In this document: piece after piece, positions 36,481-49,399 of the stretch
How positions within the stretch are numbered: the first letter of the stretch is position 1
Layout: each line of letters opens with the position of its first letter
DNA from: Niebla homalea
Taxonomy: Eukaryota > Ascomycota > Lecanoromycetes > Lecanorales > Ramalinaceae
Reading direction: 5' to 3'
NCBI GenBank assembly: GCA_019925105.1
Contig: JAHGAU010000039.1
Location: 186,001-250,000, forward strand
DNA: 64,000 nt
Translations under genes and position numbers: made by a program
Notes under the pieces: generated by a model
What the model saw: the letters and a program-made list of their open reading frames with translations, nothing else
Database searches by the model: none
What the model was told of the DNA's origin: nothing

Positions 36481-36668
36481 GGGGGTTCTTAGCCCTAACT
36501 TTACCCCGTAACCGGGCCATAGCGGGGGGTACTTTAACGGCGAGGTACCTTAAGATCTCAACGGCGAGGTCCCTATAGCTCAGGTCCTGAGACAGGCCAA
36601 TCAAAAACACTACAAATACCAAAAACACCACATATCCACATATACACGTAGCAGGGATCGAGCAAATT
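36481..36668 (+). repeat. B2 repeat of the YR retrotransposon (unmutated)
   Basis: G+C-rich copy of B1 at the outer right end of the element. It contains a short internal duplication of AACGGCGAGGT. About 60 bp of A/T-rich DNA separate it from A2, whereas the classical arrangement has A2 and B2 adjoining. Confidence 0.75.
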
Positions 36669-37260
36669 AGCAACCAGCTCATGACGGCCAGCTTACGATG
36701 TATGCAGGGTGTAACACAAACACGCAAACCTCTTCTGAGGACATATCCTTAGCAAAGTCTCAACCCCCCATTGGCGGGCCGTACGTCTCCACATATGAAT
36801 CGTATATCCATCGCGAGTAGTACATGTTGAACTGTGAGGGCAACGGGTTTCATTGACTTAACTACAGAACTATGAAGGAAGAAAAAGGATGTCTATATGA
36901 GATAACTACACGTATTGAGATATACGGCCAGTATACTCAGACATCCCCGTTAATTAGTAGTTCTAATACTTTAATACTCCCTTTAATAATAACGTTAATC
37001 TATCTCTTTATTTTCAAACATGCCAAGAGTCCCAGATAGGAAGGGGACCTCCCGTGATTACACCTCGAAAATCCCACTTTTTTCACATTTGCGTGCATCC
37101 ATAAAGATATCCCGAAATTTTTGATTCTGTTACTCTATGCAGTACGTGGCAACGTCATGGAAATTCGGCTTAGCTCGCAAGAATGTAGAAGACCTTAGCT
37201 CGCAAGAATATAGAAGACTGGATAAAGCTTCGAGCGCCACATGAATTATCTTTAATTATG
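36669..37260. other. Less mutated flank right of the YR retrotransposon
   Basis: Near-normal composition, so probably original single-copy DNA next to the insertion. A 34-codon frame starts at the ATG at 37020 (M-P-R-V-P-D-R-K-G) after a pyrimidine-rich leader, but it is too short to call. A 25-bp unit is duplicated in tandem at 37169-37218. Nothing else recognised. Confidence 0.4.
37169..37218. repeat. Two tandem 25-bp units
   Basis: CTTAGCTCGCAAGAATGTAG and the following AAGAC are repeated once at 37194-37218 with a single G-to-A difference. Confidence 0.85.
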
Positions 37261-40200
37261 CTACCGGCTTTAAGTATAAAAGACTATATACTTTATTAAG
37301 CTTAAAGAAATTATTAATTAAAAATTCATAAGATTCCCTTCAGTTTTATATATAAAGTATTTTAAATATATATAATATAAGCGGAAAAAGAAAAAGAAAA
37401 AGAGAGGATATAAGGAGAGACTTAAGTAAGGATTTTAATTGGTTTACCCGTTAAACTTCTTAATTATTATTATTATTTTAACCTTAATTTTAATAAGTAA
37501 GGTTAATAGTTAAATATTAACTTAATTATAATCCAATATAAATATTCTTTAAATAACCGGGGCAATTATTAATTAATTATATAATAAAAGATTAAGCCGG
37601 AACTATTCCGTTATATATTAATTACTTTTATCTTTAATTCCTATTTATAAATTTACGCTTATAAAAATAATAAATAAAATAAAAGATTTTACGTTTATTA
37701 AGTATTAACTTTTCTTCGTTATATTTACGGAATTATAGCTTTTAAGTTTCTTATTCTATTTAATATTATTTTTTAAAAAGAAAAAAAATAATAATTTACT
37801 CTTTTTATTATTTATTAGAACTTATTATAAAAATAATCTACCTTAAATTATAGGTTATTAAAGGGAACGAATAAAACGATATTAAAATGAAAATAATAAT
37901 AATAATTATAAATTAAGATATATTCTGAAATATAACTTAAAAAATAAATTATTTTTATAAAAGTAAAAAATACTGGGATTTATTTTATAATTAATATTTA
38001 TAATAATTTAACCGTAAGCCTTAAAGTATTATTTTAATTAAGTAATTATAAAACCGATATTTAATATATATAAAAATAAGTAATAAATTAATCTCTATTT
38101 ATTAATTAAGTAATTTATAATATACTTTCCGATCCGTTTTATATATACTTAATTACTCCTTATTTTAAAACTTAACCGTCGTTATTTAAATTAATAATAA
38201 AAGTTATATAGTATATATTAAAGATATATAAAAGAGTTAACTTTTTAATAATTATTTTTAATAATCTTAATATTAACTTATTTATATATTTTAAAATTAT
38301 AAATAAATAAGACTATAATATTTTTAATAGTTAATCTTAACTTTACGGGCTTTAAATCCTATTAATATATAATTAAAAACTCAAATATTTTCCTTACTTA
38401 TTAATTTCTTATTAATAATACCGAAGTATTTATTTTAATATAATTAATTTTACCGGATAATATTACGTTATTACCGATTAATTTAAGGAGCGTAATCATT
38501 CTTAACGCGTTGATTTTATACTATAAATTCTTTAAATTTATACTTTTTTTTTAGGTTTATATACGTAGCTTAATACGTAATTAATTTTATAAACGTAATA
38601 TTTCTTTTTACGGAGTAAATTAATCGATACTTTAAGGAACTTATTAATAAAGGGCATTACGCTATATATTATACCGTAAAAGGTACCCTTTTATTAATAT
38701 CTTTAAAAATTTAATTAAATATAAGGTTCTATTCTATAGCTTTATTTTTTATAACTTATTCGCTATATATCCGTATAATAAAAATAAAAGGAGGAGATAT
38801 TATAAATATAAACTTTTTAAACCCGTTTAATATGGTTAATTTAAAGGATAATAGTTAAAGCTATCGGTATAAAGCGGAAAAAAAAGGTAAAAAAATCACT
38901 AGAACTATAGGGTAATAATACGTAATATTTCCCGAGATTTTAATGTTTTTTCTTTTTTTATATATAAAATTTAAGTTTAATAAAGTAAAAAATTTAATAT
39001 TAAGGGTAATTTTATTTAAGTATTAAAGGGCTTAAAGATAATAATAAAACGGCATTATAAAGCGGGATTTAAAATTAAGTTTTTTAAATAAACGGATTAA
39101 TAAATTCCTATATATTTATATATTAAAAATATCTTTAAATCCTTATTATTATAACTTATAACTTTAATACTTATATAATTATTTAAGTAATATAAGACCT
39201 TTTAAAATCTTATTAAAATATAAAAGTTATTATATTTAAAAAATACTTTACCTTTTATTTTTCTATTAAAATTTATATAAGCTTTAATCTTAATTTCTTT
39301 TTATTAATTTTTTCTTTTTCTTATAATAAAGTTTTATTATATAGTTAATTATAATTAAAAAATATATTTTACGTATTAAAAAGTTATAAATTTTATTTAA
39401 AAATTAAAGCTTAAATATTATATATTAATTATATTATATAATTATTAAAGATTAAGTATAATTATTTAAAGACTATAAAAAATTATTTAAAGGGATTAAT
39501 TCTTTTATATTTTTTAAATTAAGAATATTATTATTATTACTTAATCGTTAAACTTTTATTAAATTATTTTTATAAATTAATACTATATTATAATATTCTT
39601 TAATATATAATTAACTTATAATATAAACGTAATCCTTATTATAATAAATATATTTAAATAAGGAAGAATTTTTTACTTATAATATTATAAGTATTTAATT
39701 TTTTTACTTAAATACTTTTATAAATTATTAAGAATAATCGATATTTTAAAAGAATAATTATATAATAACTTAAATTATTTAATTTCCCGTAAAAACGTTA
39801 TAACGATATAAAGTTAAAATTAAGTATTATATTATTCGGCCGTTACTTAAAAAGCTCCTTAATAAATCTCTTTAGAAGTATAGGGTTAAAGGGCAGGTTA
39901 TAGACCTTTAGTAATAAGGCGGTCCTTAAGTAAGTCTATATTATATTTATTAATATGAAACTAACGGTATAAATATAATAAGGCGTTAAAATAACGATCT
40001 TCTCCGGAATAATACCGATAAAACCGCTTTTTTACGCTTGGGACAATATTCCTTAAATAATTAATACTGACTTAAAACGTTATTTACGTAAATAAATATT
40101 AATAACTATGAAAAAGCAAATAAACCGGTATTAAATAAGATAAAATAAAGATAAAAAGCGTTTCCTATTGCCTTTTAATATATAATAATATATAAAGATT

Positions 40201-43002
40201 TATTAATAATCGATTTTACTTATTTAAAAAGGCTTTATAAATAGTAATTTTCTTTTTTTTATAATAAATAATAAATAATTTATTAAATTAAATTACTTAT
40301 AAGAAGATTAATCCTTTAAATATTTATATTATAAAACCCTTTTTAATAATAACGTTACTTAGTATTATTTTTAATTTTAGACAATTTAAATTAAGGAAAA
40401 CTATTTACTTTTAAAATAGGTTTTCTTTTATAAGGCTTTCTTAAAAAACGTAACTTATACGTTAATTAATATATAAATTCTTATTTTTTAAGAGTTTATT
40501 AACCGTTAATATTATTTTTAAAAAAAAACATATTTATATATAAAAGTACGCTTCAATATAAGTATAAAGCATTATGGTTTATACCTCTTACTTACTTAAT
40601 TTATATATCCGTAAATTATTATTGTTATTTTATTTTATTTTTTAAAAGCGAATATAAATTAAAATCTTCTAAAAATTAATATATTTTTAATACATTAAAT
40701 TAAAGCCCTTATTTAAATTAAAAACTTATTATAAATATATCGGAACTTTAAATCCCATAAAAAGGTTCTCGTAAATAACGGAATATAATTATAATAAAAG
40801 AAAGTAAAAAAAGTTAAAAAAGGGTTATACTTAAGTTAAAAAAGGTAAATATAAACGGAGTAATAATAAAAATAATAAAAACGATAAAAGCAGTATATAT
40901 AGCTAAATAATAAGCGAAAGAAGATAAAAAAGGGTAAAAAAGAAAGCTTAAAGGATACAGTAATTAAAATATTATACGTATGAAGATAGGTTAGGAGCCA
41001 GCCGTAATAAGGGGTATTCTATTTACGGCTATATAAAATACGTTAAGTATTTATTATTAAAGTCGGTATTAAATATATTTTAAAATAATATTCTTAATAA
41101 AAAAATATTTTATTAAGCTTTAATAATTAAGTTATTTAAATAAAATTTTCTTAAAATTCTTTCTTACGATCGGAAATAATTTTAATAAAATTATAAGGAT
41201 ATAACTATAGAAATTCTCGATTTAAAATAAATTAAAAAATATATATTATTAAATAAACTATAATAATTAACTTTTAAATAATTAAATAGTTAACGTTTAA
41301 ATAATAGTTAAATATAAATTATTAATATTTATTATATAATGAAAGTATAATTTTATTTTATTAACGGATTATTATTTATATTTTAAAGTTTTCTTTTCCC
41401 TTTAATCTTAAATTAATACCGGAATTATAAAATAAATATTATTTACTTAAGATTCCTTTTACCGAATTAAGTATTATTTTTAAGGCCTTTTACGTTTTTA
41501 TTTTATATTTTTTTCTTATAATATTTTTCCTTTTTAACGTTATTATTTATAAATAATTACCGCTTATAAAAATGAATATTAACTATATATATTATTAGCG
41601 TTTTTACGCTTAAAATTAAAATTGGATTCTCTTTTATAACCGATTAAATAAGAAGAAGGGGAAAAGGCGGATAAAAGGTTTAAGGTAAAATAGAATTCCG
41701 TAAATACGTAATTATTAATATTTAACTTAACCCTTATTTCACTTTCTTTAAATAAAGAGAATAATAATAAAAAGTAATATCGTTTAAATTAAAGCTTTAA
41801 AAGAAACTTCTTTTTACCGGTAGATTAACGTTTTTTCTTTAGTAAACGGAATAAAGCGTTTTTATTATTATTATTCTTTTAAAAAACCCCTTTTTTATTA
41901 TTTACTTAAACTTTTTAATCTCTATTAATTAAGAAATTATTCCAGTTATTATAATAAAACTCGGCGATTAAATCGTAAATTTATATAAAGGTTATTAATG
42001 AAAAAGAGGAGTTACAACGTAAAAAGGGAAAATATAATAATAAAAGTTTATTATTTCAATATAGAGTAAAATTCTTAAAAGTAAATAATTTATTAATATT
42101 AAAGTTATTAAGGTAGGGTACGGATTTTACTTAATATTTAAGTTTACCGTAAAAGTTAAAAAAGTATTTAATAAACTCCGCTCTTTACGCTACTTATTAT
42201 CTTACTCCTTAAAAGGTAAGTTATTATTTATATAAACGTTACTATTATTATTAATATTTCGCTTAATATTTTAGATCTTTATTTAAACTGGTTTAATATT
42301 CTAAGTATCGTTACTTTATTATTTAATATTTTGGTTATTATAAGTTTTTAAATATTTATTATTATATAGTATTGGCTTTTCTATAAGATATTAATATAGT
42401 ATTTAACGATAAACGGAATAGAGATTTATATCCTTACTTTAATTCTATTTAGATTTAAAATTATTACTTTCTTTATAATTTTTCTTTAATATATAATTAA
42501 AGCTTTCGCCCGATCTTCCCGTTAAGTATATATTATTCCCGTTTATTTATTATAACTTTTATATTTCTTTAATATTAAATAATACTTCCGTAAAACTTAA
42601 GAACTCTTAATATAAATTAATACCGATATAATTATATTTATATTTAACATAATATTTATTTATTATATTTATAAAGCCGTTAACCATTATTTATATAATA
42701 GAATAAGGTAATTTACCTTAAATGTTTACTCTAATACCTAATTTAATATTTACTTTTATTTCACTAGAAAAATCGAGAAACTTATTAAATAATAAAGTAG
42801 TTATATTTAGTATTTCAATTAAGTTATAGTTATAGGATTTACCGCTTAGCCGGTAACTTAATTTAAAAGCTTAACGACTTTTATATTATTTATTAATAAT
42901 AGGAACGTTACTATCAAATATTAGAGGCCGCTTCTTACTACGTAAATCTCCCTTAATTAAAGGTTACTTATAAAACTTAATAATATCCATATTAATAAAG
43001 GC
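37261..43002. repeat. RIP-degraded DNA, unassigned
   Basis: Nearly 6 kb of A/T-rich, CpA-depleted sequence. A short AAAAAG repeat lies at 37385-37404, and 40960-41030 is briefly less mutated. I found no terminal repeats or recognisable RT, integrase or transposase motif, so one or more old repeats are present but too decayed for me to classify. Confidence 0.4.
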
Positions 43003-43010
43003 TATATTAA

Positions 43011-45204
43011 TTGATTAATTGATTGATTGATTTATACTACGGGTCTAGCTAAGCTAATTCCGGCGTTCCTTAATACGCGGTTTTTTAGCTTTACTAATAA
43101 CTGCAAAAACCTGATACTTATAACGTCAGGGTAAAAACCGGCGTTTATTAGGCCTCCACCCTTTATCCCTTAAAATAAAAAATATTAATAACCGTTTAAA
43201 GAGTAGTAATTTATTTATATACTCTTTATATTTTAACTCCCCTAAGAAAATCCATAATATTATAACCGTATCTTTATAAGGACTATTTTTAGGCTTATTG
43301 TTTTTCCGCTTTTTTATATATTTATATTACTTTAACTTTATATAATACCTTTAAATATCCTTATTAATACTTACGTATTTAATATATACCTTTTTTATAT
43401 TATTATCGCTATTAATTCTTTTAAGGACTTTTAATAAGCGTTTATTATTATATCCTTATAATTATAGAAGATACTTTCCGGTTTATATAATTAATATAAC
43501 CGGTTTCCGTTCCTTTTCTTTTTCTTTAATTAATAATAAGCCTTTTTTATAAAGTCTTTAATAACCTTATTTATCTTTATAATAAAATTAAACTATAATA
43601 GTAATTTAATAGATATTATAAACTTAATAATTACCTAAATATTTAGTTTTATAAATAATATTTAATAATAATTATAAATATTAATTTTTATAATAAGTTT
43701 TAATTTAATTTCCATAAATAAAGGATAAGAAATAAAAATATATATAATATTCTGCTTTTTTTATCCGTACTTATATTTAACGTTTATCCGACTGCCGGTA
43801 TATATAATAAAAAGGAAATAAATTAAACCATTTTTATTTATCCGGAATTAAATTATTAATATATTATTACTTTTTTTTATAATATTATAATAACGGAAAT
43901 ACTTATTAATAATCTTTTTATTATTAAAAATTAAATAATAATAACCTTAAGGTATAAAGTCCCTATATTTCCGTTAATACTCGGTTTACTTTATTATAAC
44001 TTATAAAATAATCACTATAATTTTTATTTTTTAAATCCTTTTAATCTTAATTTTTTTTACGTTTAACGGGAGTTTATATTTACTTAAGTTAATCTTTAAA
44101 ATACCGGTAAAATTAACCTTTTTCTTAACTTATTCCTTTTTTATCTTAATAGGAGGAAAGATAAGTATCTTTAATTTATTCTTTTCAACTTAAAACTTAT
44201 TAAGATTCTAACGGATCCGCCCGTTTCCTATTATTGTAATTAAGTATATATTTTTCTTTAATTTTATTTAAATAATTATTTAATTTAATAAAACTTTAAT
44301 TAATAATATAAAAATTTTAAACTTTAATATTAAGATAAAAATTATTTTATAAATACCGTTAATTATTCTTAAATATTAATTTTAGACTTTTTATAATATT
44401 TAAATAAGCTTTTTTTTATATCCCGGAATACCTTTAAATATATATTAAATAATTATAATATATATTATAATTAACTTTCTTATAATTTAATAAATAATTT
44501 AAGTTTTTTATAACATAACTTTATATATTAATATAGTAAAATAAATAATTTTTTTTTATAAAGTTATCTTTTTTTAAATTTTTCTTATATAGTCCTTTTA
44601 ATTAAGTTTTTTATTTATTTAAAAATTAAAGATTTTAATATTAATATCCGGCTTTACCGTAATTTTATTTAAGTTTATTATAATTATTATATTATATAAT
44701 TTTAAACTTTTAATTATATAAATAAGTTTATATTTATATAATATAAATTAAACCTTATAGATTTTTATTTATTAAAGATAAACTTTATAAGTTTATTTTA
44801 ATTCTAAATTATTTATATATATAAAGGTATTATAAATTAAGAAATAAACGTTATTAATAAAGCTTTTAATTTAAATTTTTTATTTTAACTTAATAAATTT
44901 TTTAATTAATAAATTATTAAAAAATAAAAATAATATAAAAAAAATAAATGATTTTTAAGGAATCCTTATTATAATAAGCTTTATTAAGTTTATTTTTTAT
45001 TTTAAGTTAATTAATATAACTTAATTATTTAAGAAACTCTTTATTTACTTAATTAAAAAAGGTAATATCCTTTTTTTCTTTAAATTATATAATAACCTTT
45101 AATAATTTACTTTATTAAAAGTATTTATAATATTAAGAAAAAGAAAACTTATAATATACTTTTTCCCGTAACCTTATACTATATATATTCCGTTAATTAA
45201 TTAA
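43011..45204 (-). mobile_element. 5'-truncated LINE, RIP-degraded
   Basis: About 2.2 kb, co-linear with 55626-57790 and ending within the same 3' UTR and tail (TTGA units on the plus strand at 43011). It contains the 3' half of ORF2, including the region after the RT core, and stops short of it. Flanks GGCTATATTAA (43000-43010) and AATTATATTAA (45205-45215) differ only by transitions and may be an 11-bp target duplication altered by RIP. Frames are destroyed. Confidence 0.75.
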
Positions 45205-45215
45205 AATTATATTAA

Positions 45216-47657
45216 AGTATAATATTTAAAAAGAATTAAAGGATTTAAATAAATTAATTTACTTAAGTTAAAAAGGTTTAAATAAAAATCCGAAATAAAG
45301 AATATAATGATAAAGGAGGGTTATTTATATTAAAAGTTATAACGTTATTTATAAATATTTTACTTAATTTTTAAAATTTACTTTTTCCCTTTTTTACTTT
45401 AAAATACTTAATCGCCGATTATTTATTAATTTTTATATTAATAAGTACGTATTAACGTAACTTTTAATTATAGGATTTTTATATTTAATTTAATTACTTA
45501 TATAGTTTAAGTTTTTTTACCGCCTTTTAAAGGTATTTATATCTTTAAATTTATATTTATTAAAATAAAAGGATCTTTAAGTTAAGTTTTTTTAATATAT
45601 TAATTATATCGTTCTTTTATAATCCTTAATATAAAATAAATTAATCTTTTAAAGATTTTTAATAAGGGACCTTATAGATAATAATTATAAAATTAAATTA
45701 TAATAATTTCCTTCTTTAAGTTTTTTTATTATTTAATTAATATTTTATTAAACTTTATATATAAATAGGCTTTCTTAAAGTTATATTTTAAATTTAATTA
45801 ATTAATTTTTTTTAATTATCTTATTTAAAAAGTAATTATTTAAAAAATTTATAAAAGTTTAATCCTAATAAAGTTTTTAATTTATATAATAAAAATATAA
45901 TTTAATTAAGTTATTATTATTTATAACGTATAAAGGACGTTAATTAAAGATAATACCCGTTTCTTTAAATTTATTTTTTAATTTAAATATTATTACGTAT
46001 TACGGTTCCTTTTATATAAAACTTAATTAATTTATAAAATTTATATTAATTAAATTAAACCGGTATACCTTAATTAATCCTTACCGGATTTAATATAAAA
46101 AAGATTAATAAATTATTTAATTATTTAACTCCGAGCTATATATTAATAATATAATAAAAACTTAGTTAAAAAAATAAAGTATTTCTTTAATTAATTATTA
46201 TTACGTTAAAGGTAATATAAACCTTATATTATTAATATTATTAATTAATATCATTTTACGCCGATTATTTAATTAATTATAAAAATATAATAATTAAAGT
46301 AATTAAAAAATTAATTAAGACGTTTACTATAATATTATATAAAATAAGGAAAAATAAGTAAAAATTAAGAAAAACGTAGGTAAAAATTAATTAAATATAA
46401 ATTTTAAAAAATAAAGCGGATATATAAAAATATATTTATTTAAAAAATTAATTAATAATCCCGTTATAAAACCTTTTTATTAAAATAAAATAAAATTAAA
46501 GTTAAAGGAATTACCGTAACTATATAGATTAATTAAATAACCGGTTATAATTAAAATTTAAATAAGCTATTATATAACGGAAAAGAAGAAATAAGGCTAT
46601 TAACCGTATAATTAATATAAAAAAAATAATAAAAAAAGGAAATATAAGGAGAAAGCGGTATTTATATTTAAAAAAAAAACGGTAAAAGATAATATATACG
46701 TATATAACCCAATTAAGGGGCCGTTAACCCCGTTTAAAGTATATTAAATTAAAAACCGGAAAACGTTATTTTTTAATTATCTTTCCGTTTATAATTTGAA
46801 GGATTTTTAACCTTATTCTGCCGTTAAAATTATTTAATTAAAATTTTTTATAAGAATTACGGAACGTTATAAAGTTAAGAAAACTTTAAATATTTATTTT
46901 TTATAATAAAAAAATCTTATTTTTAAAATAAATTCTTATTTTTAAGATAATAATTTTAATTATATAAATAAAAATATAATTTAATTTTACCCTTAAAATT
47001 ATTTAATTAAAATTATTTTTAAAAATTAAATTTAAGGGAAAAAAAGTTTATTTATTTAAATTAAAATTTTACGTTTTAAAAAAAGAAATTAAGAATTAAT
47101 TATTAAATCTTTTATATCTTAATTAACCCGGAAAATTACTTAATTTAATTAATATTTAAAATTTTAAGGATAAAATAATTATAAATAAAAATTATAACCT
47201 TTAAAATAAAAAATAATAATTAAATATAAAAATTAACTTTCCGTATTATATTAAGTATAAATTTTTTTTTTATAAAAATATAAAAATAATTTAAATATTT
47301 ATAAAATTTTAATTTATTATTAATTAAAATAAAATAAATTTATTTAAAATTTAAGTTTTATTATTAAAACCCTTAAGTATATTATTACTTTATTTTATTA
47401 ATATAGAAATCCTTTTGTTATTTTTTATTAATAAATTAAAAATAAATTCTTTTATTTTTATTTAAAAAATCTTTAAAAAGAAAATTAAAGAATTATTTAA
47501 AAAATAATTAAAGACGCAAATAAAAAATATTTACCCTTATTTATATTAAAGTCTTATAATAGTTTTAACTTAAAAATATTTAAAAACCTTTAATATTATC
47601 GCTTAATAAGTTAATTTTTAACTTTTATTTAAGGGTAAAAAGTTAAATCCCGTTATT
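45216..47657. repeat. RIP-degraded DNA, unassigned
   Basis: A plus-strand frame with TAA-only interruptions can be followed near 46100-46800, Lys- and Gln-rich towards the end, but I cannot assign it. No terminal repeats seen. It abuts the left LTR of the Copia element. Confidence 0.35.
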
Positions 47658-48198
47658 TATTAAATATATAGGATCGTTATTTAAAAGATTACGTAACGTA
47701 AATTAAATTAAATAAAATAAACGTATTAAATTTAAATAAAATAATAATATATAACCTTATATATAATTTTATTTTATATATAATAATAATTAAGTTACTT
47801 ATACTTTTTAACTTTAATAAATTATAAGCTTAAATTATATATTTAAATATTTAAATAATATTTTTTTATTATTTAATTTAATTTATAAATAATAATAAAC
47901 TTATAATATAAAATATATTTATAAATAATATTTATATATAAATTATATTATTAAAAATCGATTTAATTAAATATATAATTTTATAATTATAAATAAAGAA
48001 GTTTATTTAATTATTTATATTTTTAAATTAAAAAAAAGGATATTTTATTAATAAGAATATATAAACCGTTATTTTTTAACTTTATTAAAAATTATAAATA
48101 CTTATATACCGGAAAGTTAAGTTAATATTAAATTAACGGAATTAAAACGTAAAGCTTTTAAGGTTAATTTATATATATAAAGTTTTAACCGGGATTTA

Positions 48199-48346
48199 TG
48201 TTAGGACGGATAACCACTCGGCCACCAAGGGTAAAAGTAGCTAACCTGGGCAGGTAATAGCGCTTAGGGGTAAGCCGCTATTACCATATAAGGGGTGTTA
48301 GGCCCCCCTAAGGGCGACCCCTGCGGGGTGCGCACCAGCGCTAACA
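48199..48346. mobile_element. Solo LTR, unmutated, inside Copia A
   Basis: A 148-bp G+C-rich island starting TGTTAGGACGG and ending GCGCTAACA, with perfect hexamer ends TGTTAG/CTAACA. It is flanked by the 5-bp duplication ATTTA (48194-48198 and 48347-48351). It contains a strong stem (GTAATAGCG with CGCTATTAC) and a short ACCCC/GGGGT hairpin. No partner LTR is in the window. A small non-autonomous element is an alternative to a solo LTR. Confidence 0.8.
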
Positions 48347-49399
48347 ATTTAAGTAAAAAATTTAAAACGTTAAATAAATATTAAATATATTATAAAATTC
48401 TATTAAGTTTAAAACCTTAAAGATTATATTAAAATTAATTAAAAATAAATTACTTAAATTTAAGTTTATTATAACTTGAAATTATTTATTTTAACTTAAT
48501 TTTAAAAAATAAATATAAAACGGAATAAATAATTAACGGTTAAACTTTTTAAAATAAAAATAAATCTTTAAAAAAAAGATTAAGAATTAATTATTAAATT
48601 CTTTAATAAATAATTAAATTTAAAATAAGCTTATTTATTATAAATTATAAAAATTATAATTTTTAAATTAAAATAAAAAAATTAAAATAAACTTAAACGC
48701 TTTAATTATAAAGATTAAAAGCCTTTAAATAAAAAAATTATAATCTTAAAAATATATATATAACGTTATAATATATTATAAAGTTTTATTTTAAACTTAA
48801 CCGGAATAAAGAATATTTTAATTAATAAAACCTTATATTATTTATTATTTTAAAGTATATAATAATCCTATATAAAGTATAATATTTAAATTTTATTATT
48901 TAATAATATTATTATATATAAAGTACTTTTTTTCTTTTTATATTTAAAGATTTAAAAAAGGAAATTTATTTTAATTTAATTAATAAAAATTAAGTTAAAA
49001 ATAAAGATTATTTATTACCGTAAATATTAAAATTATATAACAATTTTAATTTAAAAATATTTAAAGAACCTTTAATTAATTTATTAAATATTATTATTTT
49101 TAAATTAAATATAAACGTTAAAAATTAAATATTATTATTTAACGTAAGTTATTCTTTATCCTTAAATAATAAATTTTTAATATATTAAATATTATTAAAC
49201 TTAAGTTTAAATATTATTAATAATTGTAATATAATTAATATTTTATTAATATCGTTTTTTATATACTTTATTAATAATAATAATTAAAAAAAACTTTATT
49301 ATAAAAACATTTTCCTTAAGTTTAATTTTTTTATTAATAAATTAACGGTAATAAATATTATAAAGTTAATAAATAAAGGATTAAATAATAATTAATAAC

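Larger units (their letters stand above)
31473..36668 (+). mobile_element. Tyrosine-recombinase retrotransposon (Ngaro/PAT-like) with split direct repeats
   Basis: Four terminal blocks are arranged A1 (31473-31653), body, B1 (36048-36234), A2 (36235-36416), B2 (36481-36668). A1 matches A2 and B1 matches B2, in direct orientation, with differences nearly all transitions. This A1-B1-A2-B2 order is the split direct repeat of Ngaro/PAT-type YR retrotransposons, which use a tyrosine recombinase instead of a DDE integrase. The body reads RT, RNase H and then a tyrosine recombinase on the plus strand, consistent with that class. No 5-bp target duplication is expected and none was seen. The body is RIP-destroyed. 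A LINE fragment (32371-32748) interrupts the gag region. It was first taken for a Gypsy element because A1/A2 resemble LTRs. Confidence 0.8.

Noticed and set aside
36473..36727. 84-codon minus-strand frame as a secreted or membrane protein
   Set aside because: It lies within the B2 repeat of the YR retrotransposon and is closed in the B1 copy.
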